This document shows positions 17,690 to 26,197 of a stretch of 64,000 bases of DNA, one piece after another (position 1 is the first letter of the stretch; every line of letters begins with the position of its first letter). A model generated the notes under the pieces. The model saw only the letters and a program-made list of their open reading frames with translations. It made no database searches and was not told the origin of the DNA. This DNA comes from an uncultured Bryobacterales bacterium. Its GTDB lineage: Bacteria; Acidobacteriota; Terriglobia; Bryobacterales; UBA6623. The stretch spans positions 1,440,435-1,504,434 of the forward strand of contig OY282420.1 in NCBI GenBank assembly GCA_958295955.1, written 5' to 3'. The translations under genes and the position numbers were made by a program.

Positions 17690-17708
17690 CATCGTACCAT
17701 GAACGATG
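17690..17708. repeat. Inverted repeat upstream of the cassette
   Basis: CATCGT and ACGATG are separated by seven bases, 40 bases before the first cassette gene. It could be an operator. The whole 86-base gap between the cassette and the RND gene (17651-17736) holds nothing else that I recognise. Confidence 0.4.
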
Positions 17709-17736
17709 ATGGCTTTGCGCAACGATCAAACTGCTC

Positions 17737-20700
17737 TCAATCGCCGGCGGCGCGCTGCCGCTGCAGCGCCGGTTGCGGCACGGCGGGCGCTTGCGCTTTG
17801 CGGCCGCCGTACAGCCAGCGGAAGAAGCCGCGGACGTCTTCCAGAATCAGATAGCTCGCCGGCACCAGCACCAGCGTGATCAGCGTCGCGAAGAGCACGC
17901 CGGAAGCCAGCGCGACCGCCATCGGAATCATGAACTGCGCTTGCAGGCTTTTCTCCAGGATCAACGGCGTGACTCCGGCCGCGGTCGTTAGCGAAGTCAG
18001 CAGGATCGGCCGGAAACGCGCTGCGCCGGCGGCGCGCACCGCTTCACCCAGCGACCCGAAACGGCTCGCATAGGCATTGATGAAGTTGACCAGCACCAAT
18101 CCGTCGTTGACCACCACGCCGGCCAACGCGACCATGCCGCACATCGACAGGAAACTAACGGGCATGCCAAAGAGCAAGTGCCCCCAAACCGCGCCCACCA
18201 TGCCGAAAGGCACCGCGCCCAGCACGATCAACGGCTGGATATAGCTTTTCAAGGGAATCGCCAACAGCGCGAACATGACGAACATCGCCGCCCCGAATCC
18301 CTTTTGCAGCCCCGCCATCGATTCCGAGAAGTCGGCTTCGTCCCCTTCGAAGCTGTAGCGGATATCCGGGTACTGCGTCATCAGTTGCGGGAGGAAGTCC
18401 GTATCCAGACTCGCGATGACCTCGCCGCCCGTTACGATGGATTCGTCGACTTCGGCCTGGACGTTGATCGAACGGTTGCGGTCCACGCGGGTGATCGTTG
18501 CGAATCCGCGCCCCATGCCGGCGACGGCAACGGTGGAAAACGGGGCCTCGTCGCCGTTGGGCGTGCGGATGCGCATCCGTTCGAGGTCTCCGATCGAGCG
18601 GCGCGCCTGCTCCGGATAGCGCACCATGACGCGGATGTCGTCGCGGCCCCGCTGGATGCGCTGCGCCTCTTCGCCGAAGAAGCCCTGCCGGACCTGGCGT
18701 CCGAGGTCTTGCAAGGTCAAGCCCAGCGCCTCGCCCTTGGAAGTGATGGCCAGCTTGACCTCGGGCTTGCCGCCGCGGAAGGAGTCGGTGATATCGACAA
18801 CACCGGGGTATTCGGCCAATTTCGCCTTGATCAGAGCGGCAGCTTCCTGCACGCGGCCCAGGTCGCGGCCGGTCAATTGAATGTCGATCGCCTTGCCCCC
18901 GCCGATCATGTCAGAAGTGATGCTCAACTCCACTGCGCCGGGAACCTGGCCGATTTTCCGGCGCCAGCGCTCGGCGATCTCGGCCGCCGTGATGGTGCGG
19001 GTTTCCGACGGCGCCAACTCGATATTGACTTCCCCCAGGTGAGAGCCGATAAAACTCGCTCCGCCCGCGCCCGGGCCGCTCTGCACGATGCGGAAGGGGT
19101 GCTCGCCGACCGACGCCAGAATGTGCCTGAACTCGTCCCGTCCGCGTTCGGCTTCGAGCTCCTCGCGAAGCTCGGCCGCCGCGCGCTCAATCTGGGCGAC
19201 GCCCGCGGCCGTGGTCTCGGCCGCCGCCTCCTGCGGCATGGTCAGAAAGGCGACCGTATTGTCGGATTCGACTATCGGGAAAAGCACCAGCTTGACGATG
19301 CCGCCGCCAATCAGGCCCGCGGTCACCAGCACCGAAGTCAGAGCCAGCGAGAGCGTCACGTAGCGCCATTCGAGCGCAACTTCGAGCAGCGGCCGGTAAA
19401 CGCGCCGGATGAACCATTCCAGACCGTTGGAAAAGAAGTCGAAAAAACCGTTCCAGGCCCGAATCAGGATGTTGGGATTCTCGCGTTTCTTTTTCTCGCG
19501 GTAGTGCGAGAGATGCGCCGGCAGGACAAGCTTCGACTCGACCAGCGAAAAGAACAACGTAGGCAGAATGATCAGCGGGAAGACGCGCATGATCTTGCCC
19601 ATCATTCCCGAGACGAAAAGCATCGGAGAAAAAGCGGCCATCGTCGTCAGGACGCCGAAAACAACCGGAACGGCAACCTCCCGGGCGCCTCGAATCGCCG
19701 CGTTCAACCCTTCTTTTTCGCGCTCCTGGGTAGTGAAGATGTTTTCGCCGACAACGATCGCGTCATCGACCACTATGCCCAGCACGAGGATGAACGAGAA
19801 CAGCGACATCATGTTGATCGACACGTCGAACACGGGCATCACCGCCAGCGCACCGAGGAATGAGATCGGAATGCCGATCGTGACCCAGAGGGCCAACCGC
19901 AGCCGCAAGAAAAGCGCCAGGAAAACGAACACCAGCAGCAACCCGCCGGCGGCGTTCTTGATGAGCAGGTTGATGCGGCCCCGCAGTATCCTGGCGTTGT
20001 CTTGCCAAGTCGTCAAGGTAATGCCGCCAGGCATCGCCGAACGGGCCTGCTCGACGTAGCGGTACACGACGTCGGCGACTTCGATCGCGCTCTGATCGCC
20101 GACGCGGAACACCTGAACCATAACCGTCGGCTCGCCGTCCATCTTGGCGGACTGGTCAGTGTCTTCGAATCCGTCGATGACTTGCGCGACGTCGCGAAGA
20201 AATATCTTCGTTCCGTCGGGGCGGGCGACCAGCGGCAACGCCTCGTACTCGAGCCCGGTATATGCCTGCCCCTTGGTGCGCAAGAGGATTTCCCCCGTCT
20301 CGGTTTCGACCGAGCCTCCGGGCAGGTCGATGGAGGAGCGGCGCACCGCGTTGGCCACGGCGTCGAAGGTGAGCCCCCAGCGGCGCAGCGCTTCCTCCGA
20401 AACCTCGATCGAAATTTCGTAGGGCGGAACGTTCGACAGCTCGGCCTGGGAGATCTCGGGCAGCGCGGTCAACTCGTCGCGCACCCGTTCTCCGAGGCGC
20501 TTGAGCGTCAGGCGGTCGGCGTCGCCGGAAATCGAAATGTTGATTACTTGAAACCGTGAAGTCAGCTCCTGCGTGACCGGGCGCTCGGTTTCTTCGGGAA
20601 AAGTGTCGATCGCGTCAACGCGCGCCTTGACGTCTTCGAGCACTTCGCGGACATCGTATTCCGGCAGAACTTCGATGCGCACGCTTCCCCTGCCCTCGCC

Positions 20701-20955
20701 GGCGGTCGAAGTCATCTTCTTGATGCCGTCGATGCCTTGCACGGCTTCTTCGATGCGCACGCAGACCGCTTCTTCGACTTCTTCCGGCGCGGCGCCGCGG
20801 TAAACGACCTCGACCGTAATCATGTCGAGTGAAAATTCCGGAAAAACCTCTTTCTTGAGGTCGGTGAGCGTAATCGCCCCGGCGGCGACGATGACGAACA
20901 TCACCAGGTTGGCGACGACGCGGTTGCGGGCGAACCAGGAAATGAGAGAGTTCAT
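17737..20955 (-). CDS. RND efflux pump, inner-membrane permease
   Basis: 1072 residues, the full length of AcrB/HAE1-type pumps. The first helix is NRVVANLVMFVIVAAGAI at about 10-27, followed by a large periplasmic loop, a block of helices around 335-540 (including ILVLGIVVDDAIVVGENI), a second loop and a terminal helix block. The Asp-Asp pair in VVDDAIVV corresponds to the proton-relay position of the family. It uses the proton gradient to export drugs, detergents or metabolites across the envelope with the adjacent fusion and outer-membrane proteins. The start overlaps the MFP stop by four bases. The last 60 codons are duplicated at 15490. Substrate unknown. Confidence 0.95.
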   Translation of the reverse strand: MNSLISWFARNRVVANLVMFVIVAAGAITLTDLKKEVFPEFSLDMITVEVVYRGAAPEEVEEAVCVRIEEAVQGIDGIKKMTSTAGEGRGSVRIEVLPEYDVREVLEDVKARVDAIDTFPEETERPVTQELTSRFQVINISISGDADRLTLKRLGERVRDELTALPEISQAELSNVPPYEISIEVSEEALRRWGLTFDAVANAVRRSSIDLPGGSVETETGEILLRTKGQAYTGLEYEALPLVARPDGTKIFLRDVAQVIDGFEDTDQSAKMDGEPTVMVQVFRVGDQSAIEVADVVYRYVEQARSAMPGGITLTTWQDNARILRGRINLLIKNAAGGLLLVFVFLALFLRLRLALWVTIGIPISFLGALAVMPVFDVSINMMSLFSFILVLGIVVDDAIVVGENIFTTQEREKEGLNAAIRGAREVAVPVVFGVLTTMAAFSPMLFVSGMMGKIMRVFPLIILPTLFFSLVESKLVLPAHLSHYREKKKRENPNILIRAWNGFFDFFSNGLEWFIRRVYRPLLEVALEWRYVTLSLALTSVLVTAGLIGGGIVKLVLFPIVESDNTVAFLTMPQEAAAETTAAGVAQIERAAAELREELEAERGRDEFRHILASVGEHPFRIVQSGPGAGGASFIGSHLGEVNIELAPSETRTITAAEIAERWRRKIGQVPGAVELSITSDMIGGGKAIDIQLTGRDLGRVQEAAALIKAKLAEYPGVVDITDSFRGGKPEVKLAITSKGEALGLTLQDLGRQVRQGFFGEEAQRIQRGRDDIRVMVRYPEQARRSIGDLERMRIRTPNGDEAPFSTVAVAGMGRGFATITRVDRNRSINVQAEVDESIVTGGEVIASLDTDFLPQLMTQYPDIRYSFEGDEADFSESMAGLQKGFGAAMFVMFALLAIPLKSYIQPLIVLGAVPFGMVGAVWGHLLFGMPVSFLSMCGMVALAGVVVNDGLVLVNFINAYASRFGSLGEAVRAAGAARFRPILLTSLTTAAGVTPLILEKSLQAQFMIPMAVALASGVLFATLITLVLVPASYLILEDVRGFFRWLYGGRKAQAPAVPQPALQRQRAAGD

Positions 20956-22133
20956 GACCGCTCGCTTTCACTGATGCGGACCTTCATCCCGTTGACGGCG
21001 GCTTCGATATTCGAGACACAGACGCGATCGCCGGGTTCGAGTCCGCCGCGCACCAGCGCCCGGTCGCGGTCGAGGCGGAAAATATCGACCTCGCGGTAGT
21101 AGAGTCGGTTTGTGCTGTCCACGACCAAGACCCGGGAGTCGCCGCGCAGCGCCGTTCGCGGAAGCCGCACGATATTGCTCACCCGGCGGCCGTCGATCTC
21201 GGCTTCGACGAACATGCCGACGGCCAACGGCGGACGGCGCGCATCGCGGCCGGGGGCGTAAGGGTCTTCGACCTGGGCGATGGCATGCACCATGCGCGTC
21301 GCCGGGTCGATTTCGCCTTCGGTGCGCACGATGCGGCCGCGCCATTTGTGCTCGCGCCCGGCGAAGCGCGCAGTCAGGGTAACGGCCGGCCCGCGGGCGC
21401 TTTCAGCGGCGCCGCGGTAGGCCAGGGGCAGGTTGACGAACTCGAGCTCGGCGTCGGGGATGGGCAGCTTCACTTCGGCGAGATCGACGGAATAGAGCGT
21501 CGCCACCGGGGCGCCGCGCTGCACGAATTGACCGACGTCAACCTGCTTCGAGCGAACGCGGCCGGCGTACGGCGCGCGGACGACTGTCCGCTCGAGGTCG
21601 AACTTCGCCTGCGCCAAGGCTGCTTCGGCCGAGGCGAGCGCAGCCAGGGCTTCGGCGATCTGCGGCTCGCGCACGACCAGCGGATTCGGTTCTCCTTGAC
21701 CCAAAGCCCGCCACTCCTTGCGCGCCACTTCGGCTTCTTGCCGCTCGGTCGCCAAGCGCAATTTCGCCTGCGCGATGGCGGCATTGGCGCGGATGACCGC
21801 CAAGTCGTATTCGCGGGCCTCGATCTTGAGCAGCGCCTCGCCTTCCTCGAAAAACCCGCCGGCGGCGAGCGACGGCGAAACTTCGACCACGCGGCCGGCG
21901 ACCTCGGGGACGAGTTGCGATTCGGTTCGCGGCGCCACCGTGCCTTCGGCGCGGACCTTCAGAGAGAGCGTTTCCGGCTCGACCGTGATCACGCGCACCA
22001 GCAACGGGGGAATCTCGACCGGCTTCGTTTCCGGCTCCGCGCGGGCCTCGATCATGGCGACGGTCGCAAAGACGCCGAGACCCAGCACGGCCAGCGGAAG
22101 AGCAATCATCAGAATGCGGCGTAAAATTTGCAT
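20952..22133 (-). CDS. RND efflux membrane fusion protein
   Basis: 393 residues. An N-terminal signal/anchor (MIALPLAVLGLGVFATVAMI) precedes the lipoyl-like half VRAEGTVAPRTESQLVPEVAGRV. A helical hairpin follows around residues 110-185 (ALASAEAALAQAKFDLERT). The second lipoyl half contains VVRAPYAGRVRSKQVDVG, and beta-barrel and membrane-proximal regions come next. This is the HlyD/AcrA order. It bridges the RND permease and the outer-membrane channel. The gene starts 9 bases after the OMF stop and overlaps the RND gene by four bases. Confidence 0.94.
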   Translation of the reverse strand: MQILRRILMIALPLAVLGLGVFATVAMIEARAEPETKPVEIPPLLVRVITVEPETLSLKVRAEGTVAPRTESQLVPEVAGRVVEVSPSLAAGGFFEEGEALLKIEAREYDLAVIRANAAIAQAKLRLATERQEAEVARKEWRALGQGEPNPLVVREPQIAEALAALASAEAALAQAKFDLERTVVRAPYAGRVRSKQVDVGQFVQRGAPVATLYSVDLAEVKLPIPDAELEFVNLPLAYRGAAESARGPAVTLTARFAGREHKWRGRIVRTEGEIDPATRMVHAIAQVEDPYAPGRDARRPPLAVGMFVEAEIDGRRVSNIVRLPRTALRGDSRVLVVDSTNRLYYREVDIFRLDRDRALVRGGLEPGDRVCVSNIEAAVNGMKVRISESERS

Positions 22134-22142
22134 GACAATCCG

Positions 22143-23582
22143 TTATGCGGCAGGAACGCCCGCGCCGGCCGCAGCCGGAGGCGCCGCGGCGAATCCGCCG
22201 CCCAAGGCAAGGTGTAAATCGACTCGATTGTCGAGGCGGGCGCGTCTGACGGTCAACAAGGCGCTTTCCGAATCGAGAGCCGTGCGCTGCGCGGAAAGCA
22301 CGGTAATGATGTCGGACAGTCCCGCGCGGTAACGTTGCTCGGCCAAGTCGCGGGCGGCCAGAGCGTTGCGGGTCGCCGACTCGAGAGCCTGCTTGCGTGC
22401 GGCCAGGATCGCTTCGGCGGCCAGAGCCGTTTCGACCTCGCGGTAGGCCGCGAGGATGCGGCTTTCGTAATTCGCCGCGGCTTCCATCGCGCGCGCCTCG
22501 TTCGCCAGCACGCCGGCTTTGAGCCGGCCGTTGTTGAAAATCGGCATGACTACGTTTGTGACGTAGTTCCAAACCTGAACGTTGGGATTGAGCAGATCGA
22601 CGAGCTTGTTGCTGGCAGTGCCCAGCCCCGAGGTCAAGGCGAAACTCGGGCGCAGCGCGGCCTTCGCTTCGACAATGCGGGCGTCCGCCGCCAGCAGAGC
22701 GCGCTCGGCGGAGATCAGGTCGGGCCGGCGGTGGACCAGCTCGGACGGCAGCCCCGCCGGAATCCGCCGCGGCGCTTCGGGCAGGTCTTCCGCCAGGACA
22801 TGCTCGCCCGCCGGATATCGACCGGCGAGCGTCTCAAGCTGCCGCACGAAAGCGTCGCGCTGCTGTTCGCGCTGCTGCACCAGCGCCTGCGCGCGGTCGA
22901 TTTCGCTCAACGCCAAGCGCAGGTCGAGCGAAGGACGGATGCCCGCGCGGTAACGCGCCCGCACGCGTTCGGCGGATGTTTCGTAACTGACGAGGGACGC
23001 CTTGGCGAGGCCGACTTGACGCTCGGCTTCGATCGCCGCAAACCAGGCTTTGGCAACCTGAGCGGTCAGCGACAGCCGAGCGCCCGCGAGATCGGCCTCG
23101 CGGCTTTCCAGATTGGCCGCCGCAGCGAGCTTGCCGGCCTCGATGCGTTTCCAGATATCGGCTTCCCAGGTCAGATTCAACGACAATCCCGTGTTCGTGT
23201 TGGTGGCGCTCAGAACCTTGCCGGCGAGCCCCGGGAAGGGCAATCCGACGAAGTTCTGGCGCTGGCGGGAGCGGTTGGCGCCGAGGCTCAGTTCGGGCAG
23301 TCCGGCGGCGGCGGCGATGCGCGTTTCCTGACGCGCCGCGGCGATGCGGGCCGCAGCCGCGCGGAGATCGGAATTCTTCGTCAACGCCTCGCCGATCGCC
23401 AAGTCGAGCCCGCGGTCGCCGAAATAGGCCCACCAGTCGACGTCCGCGGCGGCCGCATCGACCGCGCCGCTCTTCCAGGCCTGCGGGGCTTCGACCGTGA
23501 ACTGCCGCGCCGGGCGCGGCACGGATTGCGAGCACCCCAGGAAAAGGACGGCCGCGGCCGGCAGGATTGCGCGGTATCTCAT
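22143..23582 (-). CDS. RND efflux outer-membrane lipoprotein, NodT/TolC family
   Basis: 479 residues from the ATG at 23582, which overlaps the tetR stop (ATGA). The frame is open further upstream but lacks a signal there. MRYRAILPAAAVLFLGC is a lipoprotein signal with the acylated Cys at 17. Two similar helical halves follow, each with alanine-rich coiled-coil segments (for example ARIAAARQETRIAAAAGLPE and AERVRARYRAGI), as in the TolC fold. The segment PSELVHRRPDLISAERALLA is typical of NodT-type factors. It forms the outer-membrane duct of the pump. Confidence 0.93.
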   Translation of the reverse strand: MRYRAILPAAAVLFLGCSQSVPRPARQFTVEAPQAWKSGAVDAAAADVDWWAYFGDRGLDLAIGEALTKNSDLRAAAARIAAARQETRIAAAAGLPELSLGANRSRQRQNFVGLPFPGLAGKVLSATNTNTGLSLNLTWEADIWKRIEAGKLAAAANLESREADLAGARLSLTAQVAKAWFAAIEAERQVGLAKASLVSYETSAERVRARYRAGIRPSLDLRLALSEIDRAQALVQQREQQRDAFVRQLETLAGRYPAGEHVLAEDLPEAPRRIPAGLPSELVHRRPDLISAERALLAADARIVEAKAALRPSFALTSGLGTASNKLVDLLNPNVQVWNYVTNVVMPIFNNGRLKAGVLANEARAMEAAANYESRILAAYREVETALAAEAILAARKQALESATRNALAARDLAEQRYRAGLSDIITVLSAQRTALDSESALLTVRRARLDNRVDLHLALGGGFAAAPPAAAGAGVPAA

Positions 23583-24232
23583 CGCACTCCCCCGCCGGCG
23601 CCGTTCGCCGCCGAAGCGTTCATCCCCGCGGAGGCGAAGCGCACCATGGCGTCGATGGTTTCTTCCACGCGGGTAGGGTCGCAAAGCCCCTGAGTCCAGC
23701 GGCGGATGCGGTCGCTGTCCATCATCGTATGCGCCATCGCGCCGACTGCGAAGTGAACCCGCCAGCGCAGTTCCTTTTCGGGAAGGTGGGGCGCCGCGCG
23801 CCGGAACGCGCGGTTCATGCGCTGCACGAGCTCGGCGAACTCTTCCTCGAATACGGCTTCGAGATAATCCGCCTGCTCGGCGTAAAAACGGCCGCACAGA
23901 CGCATGAACCGCCGCCCCCGCCGGGGATCTTGCGACAGTTGAATCGCCGGGGCGAACATCGCGTAAAAAATGCGGTCGACCGGCAAGGGGCCGTCGCCGG
24001 CCTCGCTCTCAGCCGCATCGAGCAGGGCGATCCGCTCGCGGTTGACCGCGGCGATGCGGCGCACGAACACGGCCTTGACCAGGGCCTCCTTGGAACCGAA
24101 ATGATAGTGAACGGAGGCCAGGTTGACGGCAGCCGCCTGCGTGATGGCGCGCAGCGATACGCCGTCAATGCCCTGCTCGACAAGAAGCTCTTCGGCCGTG
24201 TCGAGGATTTGCTCTTTGGTTGCGGCGGCCAT
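23579..24232 (-). CDS. TetR-family repressor of the efflux operon
   Basis: 217 residues. The N-terminal helix-turn-helix (residues about 5-50) reads TKEQILDTAEELLVEQG, then VSLRAITQAAAVNLASVHYHFGSKEALV, the standard TetR DNA-binding domain. The C-terminal half is helical and would bind a ligand; its DPRRGRRFMRLCGRFYAE region resembles the CecR/YbiH branch. The gene is first in the tetR-OMF-MFP-RND operon. It begins 14 bases after a perfect-arm inverted repeat that overlaps the -10, so self-repression is likely. Ligand unknown. Confidence 0.93.
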   Translation of the reverse strand: MAAATKEQILDTAEELLVEQGIDGVSLRAITQAAAVNLASVHYHFGSKEALVKAVFVRRIAAVNRERIALLDAAESEAGDGPLPVDRIFYAMFAPAIQLSQDPRRGRRFMRLCGRFYAEQADYLEAVFEEEFAELVQRMNRAFRRAAPHLPEKELRWRVHFAVGAMAHTMMDSDRIRRWTQGLCDPTRVEETIDAMVRFASAGMNASAANGAGGGVR

Positions 24233-24246
24233 CGGCGGCGTTTCTG

Positions 24247-24266
24247 ATTCAAACGTATGTTTGAAT
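24247..24266. promoter_or_regulatory. Probable TetR operator
   Basis: ATTCAAAC and GTTTGAAT are perfect eight-base inverted arms around GTAT. The site begins just downstream of the -10 hexamer of the tetR promoter and overlaps it by two bases, where a bound repressor would block transcription of the whole efflux operon. Confidence 0.75.
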
Positions 24267-24293
24267 TCTAAGCCCGAACCCGGAATGAGTCAA
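24265..24293 (-). promoter_or_regulatory. Sigma70-type promoter of the tetR-efflux operon
   Basis: On the minus strand TTGACT (24288-24293) and TAGAAT (24265-24270) are separated by 17 bases, near consensus. The start of transcription would fall inside the operator, giving a short leader before the ATG at 24232. Confidence 0.7.
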
Positions 24294-24301
24294 GCTTGAA
24301 A

Positions 24302-24315
24302 GCAAGAATTCTTGC
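24302..24315. repeat. Perfect 14-base palindrome between tetR and the lipoprotein gene
   Basis: GCAAGAATTCTTGC is self-complementary. It lies upstream of the tetR -35 and about 28 bases before a TAGAAT -10-like hexamer (24343-24348) on the plus strand. It may be an operator for the divergent lipoprotein gene. Confidence 0.4.
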
Positions 24316-24407
24316 AAGCGATTCCGCCGGTCTCCGTTGGGGTAGAATACGATTTGCGGGACGTTCGCTTCCCGCTCATGCTTTCAAGGAGACATGGAGG
24401 TACTCAC

Positions 24408-24770
24408 ATGATTCGAATTTTGCTCATGGTTACGGTGATTTGCTTGGCGTTCGGCTGTGGCGGCGCGCCCGAAGCGACGATGGAGGAACCGGCTGCGGAG
24501 GCGTCCGCCGAGACGAGCGCCATGACCTACGTGGGCTGGTTGGCCGACGCGAAGTGCGCGAATGCAGGCAAGGCGGCGACCGACGAGCACGCCGGCTGCG
24601 CGCAGAAGTGCATCGAGGGCGGCGAGTCCATCGTGCTCGTGGCCGAAGAAGGCGGTAATGTCTATATGCTGGACGACCAGGAAGCGGCGAAGCCCCATGC
24701 GGGGCACAAGGTGACCGTGTCCGGCATGCTCGACGGCGATACCATCGCGGTTGCGTCCATCTCGATGTAG
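24408..24770 (+). CDS. Small lipoprotein, DUF5818-like
   Basis: 120 residues from the ATG at 24408, supported by GGAGG seven bases upstream. MIRILLMVTVICLAFGC is a lipoprotein signal with Cys17. After an acidic linker, a compact domain reads YVGWLADAKCANAGKAA, HAGCAQKCIEGG, VYMLDDQ, HAGHKVTVSGMLDGDTIAV. Three cysteines and the beta-barrel-like end match a small exported domain (DUF5818-like) that I associate with Acidobacteriota; it may fold like an OB domain. Function is unknown. The gene is divergent from the efflux operon and ends three bases before the lpdA stop. Confidence 0.75.
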   Translation: MIRILLMVTVICLAFGCGGAPEATMEEPAAEASAETSAMTYVGWLADAKCANAGKAATDEHAGCAQKCIEGGESIVLVAEEGGNVYMLDDQEAAKPHAGHKVTVSGMLDGDTIAVASISM

Positions 24771-24773
24771 CCG

Positions 24774-26165
24774 TTAAAAATGGATTGCTCGGCCGTCCAG
24801 GTCGAGGGCGGTCTCCTTGAGCGTTTCGGCCAGTGTGGGGTGCGCGTGGCTCGAACGCGCCACGTCTTCCGCGCTCGCTCCGAATTCGATGGCGACGGCG
24901 GCCTCGGCGATGAGGTCGCCGGCTCGCGGGCCGATGACGTGTACGCCGAGCAGGCGGTCGGTCTCGGCGTCGGCGAGCATTTTTACAAACCCGTCCACGG
25001 CGCCCAGCGAGCGCGCCCGGCCGTTGGCGCGGAAGGGGAACTTGCCCTTGCGGAAGGCGATGCCGGCCGCGGCGAGTTGCTCCTCGGTCTTGCCCACGGC
25101 GGCGACTTCCGGGTGGGTATAGCAAACTCCCGGAATGGCGTCGTAGTTGACATGGCCGTAGCCGGTGACGATGCGCTCGACACAGGCGATGCCTTCTTCT
25201 TCGGCCTTGTGAGCCAGCATCGGCCCGACGATGACGTCGCCGATGGCGAAGACGCCCGGCACGGACGTTTGGTAGCGATCGTCGACGGGGATGCGGCCTT
25301 GCGCATCGGTGGCGATACCCAGCGCTTCGAGCCCCAACCCGGCGGTATTGGGCCGGCGGCCGACCGCTACCAGAACGCGGTCGGCGGAGAGCGGCTCCTC
25401 GCCGTCGATGGCGACGATGCAGCGGTCCCCTTCGACCCGCGCGCCGGTTACCCGGCAGCCGAGCCGGAAGCGAAACCCCTGCTTGGTAAAGAGCTTTTGG
25501 GCTTCGGCGGCGATCTCGCGATCCATTCCGGGCAAGATGCGGTCGAGGTACTCGAGCACCGTGACGCGGGCGCCCAGTCTGCGCCAGACGGAACCCATCT
25601 CGAGGCCGATATAGCCTGCGCCGATCACGATCAGGCGTTCGGGCACGGCGGGGTAGGCCAGCGCTTCAGTTGACGTGCCGATGCGGTCGCCGTCGAACTC
25701 GACTCCGGGCAGGGCGGCGGTTTCGCTTCCCGTAGCAATGACGATGCGCTCCGCTTCGACCGCGGTCGATCCTCCTGCGGCGTCGATGACGACCCGGCCC
25801 GGCGCTTGCAAACGCGCATGGCCCCGGTAGCGCGTGATCTTGTTCTTGTGGAACAGCGCGGCGACGCCGCCGGTGAGAGTTTTGACCACGCGGTCTTTCC
25901 GCGCGAGCATTTTCTCCAGGTCGAGCGCGACGCCGGAGACAGCAACGCCGTGTACGCCGAGCCCGCTTTGCGCATGCGCGTACTGCTCGCTCGATTCAAG
26001 CAGGGCCTTGCTGGGAATACAGCCGATGCGCAGACACGTGCCGCCAAGCTCCCGGACCTTTTCGACGCAGGCCGTATCGAGGCCGAGCTGCGCCGCGCGG
26101 ATGGCCGCGACGTAGCCGCCGGGGCCGGCGCCGATTACAAGCAAGTCATGTTTTGCGTCCGGCAT
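24774..26165 (-). CDS. lpdA: Dihydrolipoyl dehydrogenase (E3)
   Basis: 463 residues from the ATG at 26165. A TTG at 26201 that overlaps the sucB stop (TTGA) is an alternative giving 475. The enzyme reoxidises dihydrolipoamide with NAD in 2-oxo acid dehydrogenase complexes. It has the FAD-binding GAGPGGY at 12-18, the redox disulfide in CLRIGC (Cys44 and Cys49), NAD-binding IGAGYIGLEMGSV, FAIGDV, and the C-terminal active-site HAHPTLAETLKE. It is third in sucA-sucB-lpdA, so it is probably the E3 of the 2-oxoglutarate complex. Confidence 0.96.
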   Translation of the reverse strand: MPDAKHDLLVIGAGPGGYVAAIRAAQLGLDTACVEKVRELGGTCLRIGCIPSKALLESSEQYAHAQSGLGVHGVAVSGVALDLEKMLARKDRVVKTLTGGVAALFHKNKITRYRGHARLQAPGRVVIDAAGGSTAVEAERIVIATGSETAALPGVEFDGDRIGTSTEALAYPAVPERLIVIGAGYIGLEMGSVWRRLGARVTVLEYLDRILPGMDREIAAEAQKLFTKQGFRFRLGCRVTGARVEGDRCIVAIDGEEPLSADRVLVAVGRRPNTAGLGLEALGIATDAQGRIPVDDRYQTSVPGVFAIGDVIVGPMLAHKAEEEGIACVERIVTGYGHVNYDAIPGVCYTHPEVAAVGKTEEQLAAAGIAFRKGKFPFRANGRARSLGAVDGFVKMLADAETDRLLGVHVIGPRAGDLIAEAAVAIEFGASAEDVARSSHAHPTLAETLKETALDLDGRAIHF

Positions 26166-26197
26166 GGGATTGCTTGTCCGCGAGGGGTTGTCCGCAG

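Noticed and set aside
15490-17910. A composite transposon or integrated element with the RND duplication as terminal repeats
   Set aside because: No transposase, integrase, tRNA target or terminal inverted repeat was found; the repeats end at the RND stop codon, which fits a duplication better than insertion-sequence ends.
18178-19863. A 561-codon plus-strand frame inside the RND gene
   Set aside because: Antisense shadow of a well-defined pump gene; composition is rich in Arg, His and Gln as expected for such shadows.
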